Source of the DNA: Fulvia fulva
Lineage: Eukaryota > Ascomycota > Dothideomycetes > Mycosphaerellales > Mycosphaerellaceae
Assembly: GCF_020509005.1 (NCBI RefSeq)
Contig: NC_063020.1
Span: forward strand, 62,001 to 126,000
Direction of reading: 5' to 3'
DNA: 64,000 bases
A program made the position numbers and the translations under genes. Under the pieces are notes generated by a model, which saw only the letters and a list, made by a program, of their open reading frames with translations, was not told where the DNA came from and searched no databases. This document shows, in pieces, positions 30,091 through 42,090 of this stretch. Each line of letters begins with the position of its first letter. Within the stretch, counting starts at the first letter, position 1.

Positions 30091-30690
30091 AGCAATGCGA
30101 ACGAAGGCATATCTGCTCGACTGGCATTGAGGAGGTTATCGCTGTGACAGACTGGACATTGCGAGACCTGTCGGCATACTGTGTGCTGGTACAGCGGCTG
30201 GTGAGAGAATAACGACAATCGACCACCGAAAGCCGCCGTCGCCCATTTTACTGTCCACGACTGTCGGCGCAGGCAGTCCGCTGAGGCAAACGCAGAAGAG
30301 GGGCAACGTCACGACCCACTCACTCGTAACACTGGAGGACTTGTAAACACTCGGCGGCTACGACATGGATCCTGGCTGGAACGGAGCACGGGCTATTCAC
30401 CAAGTTCGTTGCCGCCGAGCGCGTCGTCTACTTTCGTCAACAACACCGTCACTTGAACCCCCGGGGGTTCTATAAAGCGATGTATAGAGTATAACGATCC
30501 ACTTGCAGTAATCTAGAGAACCCGACTGCAAATGTCAGTCGTTACAATGATCCGACTAGTATTGAACTTTATGGGCTTTAGGTCGGTTCAATGATCTTGC
30601 ACGCAGTCCCTCTCCCAATCTGTGACTTGACGCATTCTCGAAAACATGTAATCAGATTACGGCACAGTGATCGATCTTTTCTTCGCTATT
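30091..30690. other. Intergenic, with 16-bp perfect palindrome
   Basis: 30455-30470 is GAACCCCCGGGGGTTC, and AT-richer DNA begins just after it. No gene seen. Confidence 0.4.
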
Positions 30691-31088
30691 CCACGACACC
30701 GATTCGGAGGTGACAGTTCAATACAACGCCGGACGTATCCACATCGCCATCTCCGAAGATAATCTCAGAAAACCCGACATCATCAGAGATCAGTACCTGC
30801 GCTTCCTTGAAGTCGCAAATGGCGAGGAGTCAGTCGAACGGGCTGACCGTTGACGACTTCTACGATTGGATATTGGCAGGCTGTGGTCCCGTGTTTTTTC
30901 AGCTCTCACACGACAACCCAGTCTTCTCTTCGAATCCGACTTTGGATGATTACGGTACTGTACTTCTACGCCATGACTTAGCGCTTCGTGTTAAACGCAT
31001 CCAGAGGAGAATCAATTTACTCTCTTGCCTGCGACAGCCAGACGGTCCGGCTAAACGATCCTTCTCGGGCGTCCACTACCTCGACTAA
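30691..31088 (+). pseudogene. Fragment resembling the N-terminus of a fungal kinase-like protein
   Basis: Two frames join around 30850: 'SEVTVQYNAGRIHIAISEDNL' upstream, then 'LTVDDFYDWILAGCGPVFFQL' and 'TLDDYGTVL' in the ORF at 30807-31088. This resembles the stretch before the kinase domain in a group of uncharacterised fungal kinase-like proteins. The kinase domain itself is absent, and AT-rich DNA follows. Judged from pattern memory only. Confidence 0.3.
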
Positions 31089-31090
31089 TA

Positions 31091-31834
31091 CCTGGTGACC
31101 AGCAGGGCCTATTTAGAATCGTTGATTATATACATTCTGGTATGAAGTTCCTATAATGCCTCTTTACACATACGCAGCTGTCTCGGCTCGTGATCTGCGG
31201 CAACTTGGTCAGGCATCTCGAAGCCTAGTTTAGAGCGTACAGTTCGCACGTGTAGGCTTTAGACGTCCGAAGCCGGGGTTCGGGAATACATGTAAGAAGT
31301 TGTTATAGCGTGGTTGGACTTTTTTTAAACCATAAGCCGCATTCGCCCTACAGGTAGTAGTATCTGCATCCGTTCGAGCATAGTAGTCCGCTCCCTGGCG
31401 TTGGACTTGCGTGTACGTTGCGTGACCTCACCTATATACGGATTGCATCCCCCGATGGCCGTCGCAAAGGTAACATTCGTGGTGTTGAGTCGCGCTTGCC
31501 GGTACAGTAGATCCCACCCCTCTCTACCTAACAATGCTTGAAAACACGATTACTACGCGTACTTTATAGCATAGCTGCGTTGTTTGGGACATAGTCACGT
31601 GCTAGCGACGACAAGGTCGTGTCTACGCCTTTTGTAGCATCTTACTCGTTAGTACGAACAGTACTATATGCCTTCGTCCTTAGGAAAGAGTAGAACTATA
31701 TAGCCCTAAAGATACGACGTAGGATGTTGTTCTTAGGTAAAGTCCAGTCTCGGAGGGTGGGCACGTCTACGTGGCAAGCACAGTATGCATACACGGCATA
31801 GTTCCGATCCCCGCGACTTTGTCGCTGAGTGGTC
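31091..31834. other. AT-rich, RIP-like intergenic DNA
   Basis: TpA-rich sequence at 31100-31340 and 31540-31720 with few CpA/TpG, as in RIP-degraded repeats. No transposon family could be named. Confidence 0.4.
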
Positions 31835-33072
31835 CTAGTTCGGAGATCGCTCCGCAGTATTTTGAAGCTCTTTGAGAACTTTAGCCGCCGACGGGTAATC
31901 ATCATTCGTAGTGTAGCCGTCCTCTGATAACACGCCGCGGACATTATGCCAAAAACGCTGGCTATCGTCGAAGTTTTCTGCCTCGTCCTGGTGCTGTTGC
32001 ATTTCGCTTGCGGAAAATTCGTAAGGACAATTTCCGTCGAGGCCAAAATGTGACCATTCTCTGCCTGGATTTAGCATATACGGCTGACATGTTGTAGTAG
32101 ATGTCACATACTGTTGAACACGTAATAGGGTCTCGTTGAAGGGGTAAAGAGCGTTGTCCCAGGTTGCATTAGCGAATGCTTCCAACTGCTTCAGTGTCTG
32201 ACTATGCGCTGTTCGCATCATTTCGATCAAAGGTGGGTTGATGCTTGCTGTCTCGGTCTCGTACGCAGTGATCAAGATGGACTGCGACATCCGATATCTA
32301 AGTTTCTCTTTGTCGGCCTCGTGGAGACTTTTGAAGTTTTCGGGCAGTTTCATCATTATGTCGACGTAGTCCAGTATAGGTGATGGATTGATTCCAATAA
32401 AAGGTGGGGTAATCCACGCCCCCTGCCAGTCAATGATGGCGGTGATGTTGGCTTCTTCGTCGACATATATGTTGCCAGCATGAGAGTCAGGGTGCCAAAA
32501 TCGCGGCCTTGTCAAGTCTTCGTCTCGAGGAACAATGTCTGTGATGACGGCCTTGAATTTGTTGAGCGAAGCGATATGAGCATCGGCAGAATCCTGTAGA
32601 GGACCTGCGTGCTGCCATGGTTGACGCGACTGTGGATGACGGTGGGCAGACTTGCTCAGCCATTCTATTTCCCTATCAGCAATAGATTGGAGATAGTCCG
32701 TCGACGACGTCCCTGCTATGAATTAGCAATGTGTGAGTTTGACGCAGCTGTCAAGTACCCACACGGCCCTTGGTGGCCCATTGAGGCTCGTTCATCCTGC
32801 CAAAATTCTCTTCTCGTAATTGGTCCGATGCTAAAGCGGTGAGCGCTATCGACGTTCCTGTCAACCATGATAGGTTTGCACCCAGGGACACCAGTGTCGC
32901 CAAAGTACAGCGACCCAATCCTGCGTACGCTTAAATAGGCCCATTAGGAGATGTTGATGACGATACTCACATGTCAAAAGGCCTGCTCATCATCTGTGCT
33001 TCGACATCAACAATCCCCCGAATGACTTGAACTTTTTGCCTAATTGGGAGGCCATGCCAAACAGAGCTTAAT
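31835..33072 (-). pseudogene. AIM9-like aminoglycoside-phosphotransferase-fold protein, 5' truncated
   Basis: Minus-strand exon segments 33072-32971, 32920-32759 and 32715-31835. They encode the middle and C-terminal part of the AIM9/APH family: 'VRGIVDVEAQMMSRPFD.IGSLYFGD', 'RFSIGPITRREFWQDERA', the catalytic loop 'FWHPDSHAGNIYVD' and metal-binding 'AIIDWQGAW'. The first intron (GTGAGT...CGCAG, 50 bp) splices in frame. The second (32758-32716) does not, so a frameshift is likely. Upstream of 33072 the frame hits a stop and the N-lobe (nucleotide-binding part) is missing; the DNA there is AT-rich and transposon-like. AIM9 is mitochondrial in yeast; the fungal expansions are of unknown role. 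Confidence 0.65.
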
Positions 33073-34506
33073 TAAGCGTAGCGATCGAGCGCTAGCCACA
33101 CCGGAGTACGAGCTTGCGAGTACGTAGGTGAGGCGTCAGCGAGGGAGTGAAGCTCTATACCAGCCCTCAACTAGCCTTGGCGCCCGCTCTAATTGGTCAA
33201 CTTTTAAATTTTAGGGTCACGTGACCTACCGCACTGTGCCTGTTGGCGAACTCGCAAACATATACTCGTCGCTAACGCCTATGTCGTCGTATAATAAGCA
33301 CTGTACGTCGGGTAGCGGTAGCGTGGATCGCACGCTACTTTGTAGTCTAGAAGGGTTGGTAGAGAGCTCCACTCCGCTACGCTTACCTTTGGAGGTTCAC
33401 AACCGCCAACAGCACATTTTGCCACAGGGCAGCCACGAACATTCTGAACACCATCATAAGCGCCTAGCATCAAGACTTCACGTCCTTCGAGCCAAAATAG
33501 AGATAGTAGTGGCCGCGATTCGACGCGCCGCTCTCGCTGCCATGCATGACCGATCCTGGCGCTTTTTGAAACATAATCGACAATGTCTTGAAGTAACGTA
33601 AAGCTGCCTCTACGCCAATGCACGACGCGATCTCACAGACGGTCAAATACCTCCAAATCAATCTTGAAGAAGTTCCTTGAGAGACTGCCGTTCTCAAAAG
33701 TCATTTAGCAGACGACGGGCACTCCCTAGGGGCAGCGACTATGGCCATCACAGACATCAAGAAATGACATGATGAATAACTTTCGCGCGGATAAAGGGGC
33801 CACTCTGCCTGATGGTCGACAGGAAATCATCATCCAGGCGAGCAAAAATGCGGAAAATAGGGGCGTACGTGAAAGCGCCCAGAAAGACAGTCATCGTATC
33901 GTGGCCAAAGTGGTTGTCGACCCTGGGCAGGCCCCAGATAGCGATAAGTTGATTGACAATGCACTTCAATCATTCGACGACAACAATTGACGAGACCTGG
34001 TACCGCAATTGGCATGCTTTACTTAGCCTGAATTGCCTCTAGGGTGATATGCGTATCATTGCTCAAGACATCGTGCTGTTCCCACCTATCAAAACGTAAG
34101 CCATCGCCGTACCTGATTTTATACTGACACCGAAGATGCCAAGGAGACAGTACGAGAGATCCTCCCCTCGTGTTGTGTCCCTGCCTACGATCGACTTCAA
34201 ACTCTTGTTACTGTTCAAGTCTTTGCCCTCCCCGGAATCTCACAGGATTGCCTTCGGAATCTTTGTAATCGTGGCAACGAGCGATGGGCCTGTATGCCTT
34301 ATCATAAGTAGCGTACTATAGTAAAGCTAAAGACTACTATAGGCAAACAGACTAAATAGTAGACGTACACTAGATAGGTTACGTCTTAAAAGTAAGTATA
34401 GGCGGCCTATAGAGACGTACCTAGAATATAGGAGGATTTAACTCCGCCCTACTAAAGGATTAAGTAATAGGGAATGGCAGGACCCCGCGTAACTACTTTA
34501 TAGTAC
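33073..34506. other. Intergenic, partly transposon-like; AT-rich segment at 34300-34506
   Basis: 33073-33420 holds CACGTGACC at about 33217 and compositionally shifted DNA at the broken end of the AIM9-like gene. 34300-34506 is TpA-rich and has weakly inverted ends (GTACTATAGTAA against GTACTATAAAGTA on the other strand), perhaps a small MITE. The ORFs are short and unconvincing. Confidence 0.35.
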
Positions 34507-35340
34507 TTACGTCTCCTCTATGTCGTACAGTGGCTTCATGCCTGCTTGCACCCACCTGATCAATCCCCCGTCTTTCGTCAAATGCAGCGCTTTCCCTCTT
34601 TCATCCAACGACATGGAGCACACAGCTTTATGCACCGGCCAGTCTTGCTTCTGACACTTATCGGAGCAGTACGCAGCAGTACCACACCTCCTGCAGCGAC
34701 TCAGCGCCTCGCTTTCACCCGCTTGAGCATCGCAAGTAGTACATCGATTCAAGTCCAGTGCTTTGTACAGCCAGTGAGGGCTCATGGCGATTCCATCATC
34801 CCAGATGCTGTCTTCCATGGGTGCGAACTCGATGAAGAATTCATGCTTCATCTTCTTGCCCGTGAGCCATCGCTTTTCTCGGACAAGATCTGATGCGAAT
34901 TGTTGTGCCAACCTGTTGATCTGATCAGGAGTCGTTACGTCTGCATCATCCAGCATAGTCTCCTTTAAATTGGGATGCCAGATACCATTCTCATCCAGAT
35001 CGTACGCGATCATGAGCTTCCAATGACCCTCGTTATCAAGTTTGCCGAAAGTGATCTGATTTCTGATCCGGCCGATCTCGAGCTTTGACTCGCTTGGTTC
35101 TCCCAGATCCGGTGTCAGCGTCCAGGTGAAGCTGAACCACGACTCGAGATCGAGAAAAGCGTAGAGAGCATCGGGACACCAATTGTAGAGGACTGTGGCG
35201 AGTCCGATCGCTGGAGAGAGATCCTCGGTGTTGTCGGCTGTGTTGTCGATGATTTGGAGTGGTTGACCATTCAGGTGTGGAACTTTGTCTGGCTGACTTG
35301 GGATTCTGCAGTGGTCTAGGGATATTGTGGGTTTTGCCAT
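34507..35340 (-). CDS. MYND zinc-finger protein
   Basis: 277 aa, single exon. Its C-terminal third holds a MYND finger (about 201-242): C-x2-C (CTTC), CRRC, 'AAYCSDKCQKQDW', 'HKAVC', with all expected Cys/His ligands. MYND fingers bind proline-rich peptides. The N-terminal 190 residues are acidic with 'WFSFTWTLTPDL' and no known domain. The stop lies at the edge of an AT-rich, RIP-like segment, so the original C-terminus may have been longer. Confidence 0.75.
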   Translation of the reverse strand: MAKPTISLDHCRIPSQPDKVPHLNGQPLQIIDNTADNTEDLSPAIGLATVLYNWCPDALYAFLDLESWFSFTWTLTPDLGEPSESKLEIGRIRNQITFGKLDNEGHWKLMIAYDLDENGIWHPNLKETMLDDADVTTPDQINRLAQQFASDLVREKRWLTGKKMKHEFFIEFAPMEDSIWDDGIAMSPHWLYKALDLNRCTTCDAQAGESEALSRCRRCGTAAYCSDKCQKQDWPVHKAVCSMSLDERGKALHLTKDGGLIRWVQAGMKPLYDIEET

Positions 35341-35999
35341 TCCTGCGAGATCTTCTAGCGCCTTTTCTCTCTCGAGCTGCAGGTCCTGTTCGTGGGTATA
35401 CCAGCAGCATGCAAGTATTCATGTACGACACAGACTCAAAGCTGTGCAGAAGTCGGCGACTTTTGTCTCCTGATACCAGACCCTATCGCTAGTCTAGCTA
35501 TTCTGGTCATTAATGAAGCATGGCCTGACCGATGGACTGATGTTGGCTCAACCTCGGTCTCCATCAATTGGCATCGTCTATCTGCAGATACGTACTTCAC
35601 TCCACGGTTTATGTGCATCGCTCTGCTGTTTGCATGTAGTCACGAACGCTACGGCTCCTGTCCAAGATGGTCCCGGTCCAGAGCGCGCCAAGGCATTGCA
35701 AATTCTGGACGGTCGACCTCCAGCCGACCCATTCGGACCACTGTGAAGCCTCCACGGCGAGCGGTGCTACTGATAAGATGATGTGGACTCTTCCTGGTGG
35801 CTAGCACCGCATCCAAAATGGCCATATTGGAACTCCACGTCGTCTTATTCGGGCAACATCAGGGACCACAATTCGAAGCGGGGAAGGCAACAATAAACGA
35901 GGTACAGCCGAAGCCTCGCGAGATTGAGCATTCGGGTTCGTAAATTGCTTGCTCACCTCCAACATCTACCACTCCAAGGCTTTTCAACACCACTTCACC
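35341..35999. other. Intergenic, divergent
   Basis: Upstream flanks of the MYND gene and the SDR gene. No conserved feature recognised. Confidence 0.4.
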
Positions 36000-36911
36000 A
36001 TGACCGACACCAGACTCGCAGGCCGCATCGCCATCATCACCGGCGGTTCATCCGGTCTAGGAAAAGCAACAGCACTCCGCTTCGCCCGCTCCGGCGCACG
36101 AGTCGTAGTCGCAGATCTGTCCTCCTCCGGCGTCGAAGCAGAAATAACATCCCAACACGGCAAGGACAGCGCAACATTTGTCAAAGTAGACGTAACGCAA
36201 GAATCCCAAATCCAAAACTTGGTCCAAGAAGCCGTCAAATTTGGCGGTCGCGTTGACATTCTGCTCAACTATGCTGGAGTCGGGATCGAAACTAAATATG
36301 AGATGGGCCCTCAATTGCACGACACGCCGGTGGAGGAGTTTGACAAGACGTGGGCGATTAATGTGAGGGGCGGGTGGCTGTGTAATAAGTATGTTGTTCA
36401 GCAGATGCTGAAGCAGGAGCCTCAGCCGCCGAATGCCAGAGGGGAGAGGATCAAAGGCTGGATTGTCAATGTTTCGTCGGTATATGGCCTTGTGGGTGGG
36501 CATGCGTTGCCAATGTACGTGCCTTCGAAGCATGCTGTGGTGGGGATGACCAAGGTGAGAATAGTAAAGAAGTTCATCAATGCTGCCCTGCTGACTTGGA
36601 GTTAGCAAATGGCCGCTGGCTATGCGGCGGAGCGGATACATGTGAACTGTCTCTGTCCAGGCTTCACGAAGACGCCGCTGATACAGAACATAACTGGAGA
36701 CGATGAGAAGAACGACGCTATTGTCGGTATGCATCCGTGGGGATCTTTAGGAGAGGCTTCGGATATTGCCGATGCTGCGTTGTTCCTTTGCAGTGACGAA
36801 GCGTGAGTGAAGTGCCACCTTTGGCCCGAAAATGATATGCTGACTCTCTTTCCCAGGGCATGGATAACAGGACATTGTCTGACTGTTGATGGCGGCTTCA
36901 CCATCGTGTAA
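36000..36911 (+). CDS. Short-chain dehydrogenase/reductase (classical SDR)
   Basis: Exons 36000-36554, 36606-36802 and 36857-36911, introns of 51 and 54 bp; 268 aa. NAD(P)-dependent oxidoreductase. Nucleotide motif TGGSSGLG at about 15-22, 'VVADLSSSG' with Asp after beta-2 (suggests NAD), 'DVTQ', 'NYAGVG' (usual NNAG), the catalytic Ser of 'VNVSSVYG', and Tyr/Lys in 'YVPSKHAVVG'; 'CLCPGFTKT' after the first intron and 'LTVDGGF' at the end. Substrate unknown. All splice sites and frames agree. Confidence 0.87.
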
Positions 36912-37099
36912 GCGTTCTGGGAGAAGACTGCGAGGCCGTGAAGCGTTAAGTCAAGTCTACAAAATCTGTTAGCCGCCCTGGCATCAAGCCGAACTCCTCG
37001 ACACAGTTGCCTGCTCGTCGCGCCTTAGCGCGCAGCCATTCTAACATCAGGACTTGTTCTGATCTTCCCGCGATCTCCATTTCTCAGTGATTGATAACC

Positions 37100-37835
37100 T
37101 CATATGGAGGCGCTAGATCCTATCTCCGGTTTCCGCCGACGTCGCTGACTATCAGGGTCGGTGCTCGCCTTGTTCACCCGACAATCTGGCTCATCGCCTT
37201 CGTCGTCCGAAGAAGTGTCGTCAAAGGTAAGTTCGAGCGGCTCTGTCGAGTTCCTACTCCCAAGTAGTGACACGCCATCCCGGAAGAACCTCTGAAAGAG
37301 AGCTTCGAACATCTGATTCCGAGCCTGTAGTTGCTTGCAGCGATCTTGGAGTCTTTCAATCTTATCATGCAGTCCGCTCACACGCACTCGTTGTCTTTCG
37401 CGGTGAGCACGCTGACTGTATCATATTAGTCCAACGACTACATGAGAGTATGGCAAGAAATACTCACGCTGCACGATTCTGTGCCTTCCTCTTCAGCACC
37501 CGGCCATCAGGTGCCGACTCGCCAGGACTCTTGCCATTCATGGAGAATGTGGGTGAAGGCGATGCTGTCGCCACCTCAACTGGACTGCGGCTGGCACTTG
37601 GCGGATTGCTTTGTGTAGGCCATTGCGATTGTGGTTCCGGTTGCCGCTCGTTTGTCGCACACATCATACTGGATGCTGTCTGTGCATCCAGACCCTCGTC
37701 ATAATAGCACTGCCATTCTGGCCAGTAAACCTCAGCATCTGTCGTGAAGCATGCTGTCTCGGGTTGTACAGTTCTTGGCGGACTTGCGTTGTCATTCATG
37801 TTTGCAGGTGATGTTGTCCACTGCGAGGTATTCAT
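37100..37835 (-). CDS. bZIP transcription factor (AP-1/Yap-like)
   Basis: Exon 1 37835-37468, intron 37467-37416 (GTGAGT...TACAG), exon 2 37415-37100; 227 aa. The splice joins the basic region: 'RVLKRKAQNRAA' + 'QRAHRERQRVRV', with the Asn/Arg spacing of bZIP DNA-contact helices (N-x-x-A-x-R-x-x-H-R). A short leucine-zipper-like heptad series follows ('LHDKIERLQDRCKQLQARNQMFEALF'). The N-terminus is Ser/Pro-rich. No Yap-type Cys-rich domain is visible. Target genes unknown. The start at 37835 is the first ATG in frame and is not certain. Confidence 0.75.
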
Positions 37836-40034
37836 CTGCCGAGCTTTGCTTACACATGGTGGCTAGACGGTCATATATGTAATGTGCGCCAGCCTGTCGC
37901 GATGCGATGCCCTGTCCATTCGCTTCGAAGACAGTCTTCGTGGTGATTGTAATGCGTTGCCAAGCATTGCAAATGCAGTTCGAACCCTGGTAAGCAGGAA
38001 GCTCCCTTTGAGCTCGATGCTCAAGCCAGCGGTCTTGTCCACTTAGACACGAGTAGCACGCTTGTACGTACCCCACATCCCCTCTCTGCTCGCCAGAAGC
38101 AGGAATTTCCAGATTGAGAATGGAGGTAGTCGCTAAATTTGGTATACTCGCTCTGCTGGCCGATACCGCTAGGCTACAAACGTGTCTCGCGAAATGCAAG
38201 TATGTGATGTTGCAGACGAGCGAAGGAAATGACAAGCTCACCTCGCGCATGCAGGGTTAGGTGATGCACTGCGGAAGCAACCGACTAACTTCCGCACGTG
38301 GGATGGTCGCTGTATCGCAGAGTCGTGACGAGGACGTCGTGGTGTGTGTAGCAATGCTGCGTCAGCCGGACACAGTACACCTCACCAGGTTCGATCTGTT
38401 AAGGCTATCGCGATGTCCTGGACGTGTTGCGATGGTCGGAACTTTTTCGTGGTGCCGTCCTTCATTGACATGCACTATCTCATGGCCTCAAAATGTGCCA
38501 AGTTCCAAAGAAAGGTGGTCAAGCGTTCTCCATCATGACGGATCCTGCCCTTGACTGATTAACGTGTTTAGCATTGATTTCTGTCCGCCATGCTGTATAG
38601 AACGCTCAGGATGCCAACCCGGGTCCTCGGGAAACCTGCAGAACACAGGCTGCACTTCTGCCGCCGGGTCAATGTCATGCGAACAACTGTGTGCATGAAA
38701 CAAGTTTGAGCTGTCGAATATAGTACGACAGAACCAAGCGGTGAACAGCGATATCTTTGGAACATCCTGCTTGTGAAGAAAGATGGCTTGCAGCTCACCC
38801 ATGTGCAGGATTTCATACGAATCATGGCTCCTTGCCGTGTTTATACACGGCCGGCCGGCGAGGATGCAGCGCAGAGCCGAAAACCGTTGCCGAAGTCTCG
38901 GGATTGTCTTGCTTCCGAGATTGATATCTTTATGCTTCGCCTTGCTTCATGTAAGTGTATTCCGGCGATGAACAATGTCCATCATGCGGCCACAAGTCGG
39001 AATTCAAGCAGCAAGATCACATGTGATGGATATATTGCAGCCCCTTGATGTTGACACCATCTCTGTCGTGCCCGGGATGGAATTTTACACAAGATCGCAA
39101 GGTCGAGGCCCACGGCAGGAGACTATAGACTGGCCAATCTGTCAAGAGCACCATTATCCACGGCGTTGGGCGACATTAGGTGAATGGCATGGCCGTATTT
39201 GAGTGCTGCATGATGTTATTGTTGTTGAGGTGAGGTGAGGTTGATGAACGCGAGAAGAGAGTTTTGTTGATCGCCTCGCGAAAATGGCACGCTCCGAGGA
39301 AGCCACGTGCAGCGGAATCCGTCCGTCTGGCAGTCACAACCTCACCTCAGACTCTCTCCTTCAGTTTCAACACATCGTTTGCGCTCGAGCAGCAACATTC
39401 ACGACCATCGCTATGCCGAGACATGTGATGCCGCTTCCGACCGAACATCTATCTCGCACGAAACCGCACATGTGCCATGCTCCATGAAGTCGGACTTCAC
39501 GCTCGATCGAGGGAAGAATTGTCTTATAACAAGACCTGCCATTCGTCCAGCAGAGTTTGACTACACCATCTCCGAAGCTTCCTTGAAGATCCTTGAGACA
39601 CAGTTTACGCTAACCTGGACTCTTGCGACATCATCGTGTCACGGTAAACGGAGATGGACCCAGCAGAGTCTGTTCAGCACAAGTACGACGAACAGCGGGT
39701 AACGACACAGCTCGCGCAATGCTCCATCGATGTCCCTGCGGATAACATGGGACTTACTATTTGGCATCATGCTAGCACCGAACACCGCGGCAAGGATTCT
39801 CTCAGCTTGGAACGATACTGTGCACCATCTGACCGATATCTCCCCAGGGCCTGAACCCTTCGTGCTACTCGGGTGACATTGGTATCAGAGCCACAATTTT
39901 GGCACTTCGTCTAATCGTTCGGGGTTGCAAAAGGTGGCAAGCGACCCATTGATAGCCCCACTTTTGTAGAAAATATCATATACAACGAGTCGGCATTCAT
40001 TATCTGAACCGAAACCACGCAACCCAAGCTCATC
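37836..40034. other. Long intergenic stretch
   Basis: 2.2 kb with only shadow-like ORFs. TGGTATCAGAGCC at 39880-39892 resembles a retrotransposon primer site, but no LTR is apparent. A GTTCGAACC word at about 37978 does not fold as a tRNA arm. Confidence 0.4.
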
Positions 40035-42048
40035 ATGCGGCTGTATTCCTCACTACTGCTTCTCCCAGCTCTTTCTGCACCATATACGCAGTATGCTCAA
40101 TACTCCCGAGACTACGATGGCATGTTTCGCCAGCACTCAGCTCGAGGCACACCGGCAGAAGGCAAGGAAAACGTGTTGCTGATGAACAGAATTGGACCTT
40201 CGGCTTCGACACTCTATATTGCCAATGCTGATGGCAGCAATGCAACAAGCCTACTGGGCAATGAAAGTCGCTACGAGTATCATGGTTCCTGGACGCCAGA
40301 TAGCCAGTCGATCATCTTCACAAGCGAGCGTAACGGAGATGGACAGTCGGACCTTTACCGAATCAACGTCGACGGCACTGGTTTAGAGGAGCTAGCCGCA
40401 ACACCTTCGATCGAAAATGCTGGAGTGCTGTCTCCAGATGGTAAAACTTTGGCATATGTATCGACGGCGAACGGGTACAAGACGAACATCTGGCTGAAAG
40501 ACCTGGAGACAGGCATCGAGAGGAACTTGCCCAACACTGATGCCGTAAAAGGCGTGAGCTGGAGCCCAATCGGATACTTCTCACCATCTTGGTCGCCTGA
40601 TGGGCAGTGGCTCGCATTCTCCTCCGATCGCAACACTGGCTGGTATGGTCATGGCAACGGAAGTGGTTGGGAGCATACACAATCTTTGTCAATCTACGCG
40701 ATGCGGCCAAATGGCTCAGACTTTCATCAGGTCGTGACCAAAGGTAGCGACTACACTCTTGGCTCACCAAAGTGGTCACCCGATGGCAAGCGCATTGTCT
40801 TCTACGAGATGCTACGTGAGTACACCTGGAATGCTCACCGCCCGGAAGATCTCAACATCACCGTCAACCAGATTGCTTCTGTTGACTTTGCCACTGGTCT
40901 CCACTATCGGGTCGAAACTAACACCTCGACTCTCAAAATTGGTCCATCATATACAGCTAATGGTTCGATCGGCTATCTGGTCAAAGGTCTTACCGACCAG
41001 ATAGGTCTTCACTACACAGCCGGCAACTCATCCTCCTATATCAACAGCAATTTGCGCTTTCCATCATGGAGTCCGGACTGCAGCAAGGTCGTCTATGAGA
41101 TCTCATCGTGGTCACCCGTTCGACCAATTGAAAAGCCACTCTACAGCCGGGACGAAGACTGGGCTACCGCTTCGCAGACGTCTTCTCAGTGCTGTCCAGT
41201 CAAGGCGAACTAGCCATGACCCAGAAGCAACTCGGAAACTCATCGATCGTGAAGATGCACCCAGATGGGCAGGACCTGCAGACAGTCTTCGATGTATACA
41301 AGACAGACCAAGTGGAAGCCTCACTCTCGTCAAGCAAGGTCTTTCCGGTGCCTTCCAACCAGACTGGAGTCCTGACGGTACGGAGATCGCTTTCGGGCTC
41401 GGCGCCTGGTTCCAAGAGCGAGCAGAGTACTCCGCCTGGATCTACCGTGCTTCAGCCAACGGCAGCGAGATCTACCCCTCTTCCAACGGCACCAAACATC
41501 CCTTTGAACAGCTGACGTTCGGCTCGCTGAACGCTGGCTTCCCCAGCTACTCCTAAGACGGCAACGCCCTCGTCTACCGCGTCTGGGGCTCCGAATAGGG
41601 CCTCCGCATCATGAACCTCACCGACCGCAGCATTCGCGTCCTCACAAACGGCACTGGGGTCCTCAACTCCACGGGTAACATCTACGATAACCTCCCCCAT
41701 TACAATTCCCCAGGAACTCTAAACGGCACAGAACGAATCCTCCTCACCCGCAGAATGAACTACACCGACTTCGACATATGTACCATAAACCCCGACGGCT
41801 CAGACTTGCAAGTCCTGACAAGTAGTGGTGCGAACGATGCGCATGCCGCGTGGACAGCCGATGGTAGGATAATGTAGAGCACGGGAATGCATGGCTTTCA
41901 AATGGAGTGCGCGGCATATGAGCAGACGTTTCAGCTGTATGGGATGATCTATATCATGGATGCAGATGGTGAGAACAAGAGAGCTTTGACGGATAGTCTC
42001 TGGGAGGATTCGATGCCGTTGTTTGTGCCGAATGAGTTCTTGGAGTGA
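40035..42048 (+). pseudogene. Secreted TolB-like (PD40) beta-propeller protein, decayed
   Basis: Begins with a signal peptide (MRLYSSLLLLPALSA) and then TolB/PD40 repeats ('GSWTPDSQSIIFTSERNGDGQSDLY', 'PSWSPDGQWLAFSSDRN', 'PKWSPDGKRIVFY'). The first frame stops at 41211-41213. The propeller continues in a second frame from about 41160 (one base lost in GACTGG-GCTACC) and in a third from about 41320, then runs to 42048 with in-frame TAA 41554, TAG 41596 and TAG 41875, each inside a conserved repeat. The tail 'TDSLWEDSMPLFVPNEFLE' is intact. At least two frameshifts and three nonsense changes show a long-dead gene. A shortened 392-aa product from the first frame remains possible. Confidence 0.75.
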
Positions 42049-42090
42049 AAGTCATGTTTATTAAGCAGCATGTCAATCACCCCAATTTGA

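Noticed and set aside
30807..33072. Kinase-like fragment, AIM9-like gene and 54.4-kb kinase considered as one defence-type cluster
   Set aside because: Scattered, mostly broken, different orientations and no shared regulatory signal.
37940..38020. GTTCGAACC word suggesting a tRNA T-arm
   Set aside because: The flanking five bases do not pair on either strand and no cloverleaf can be drawn.
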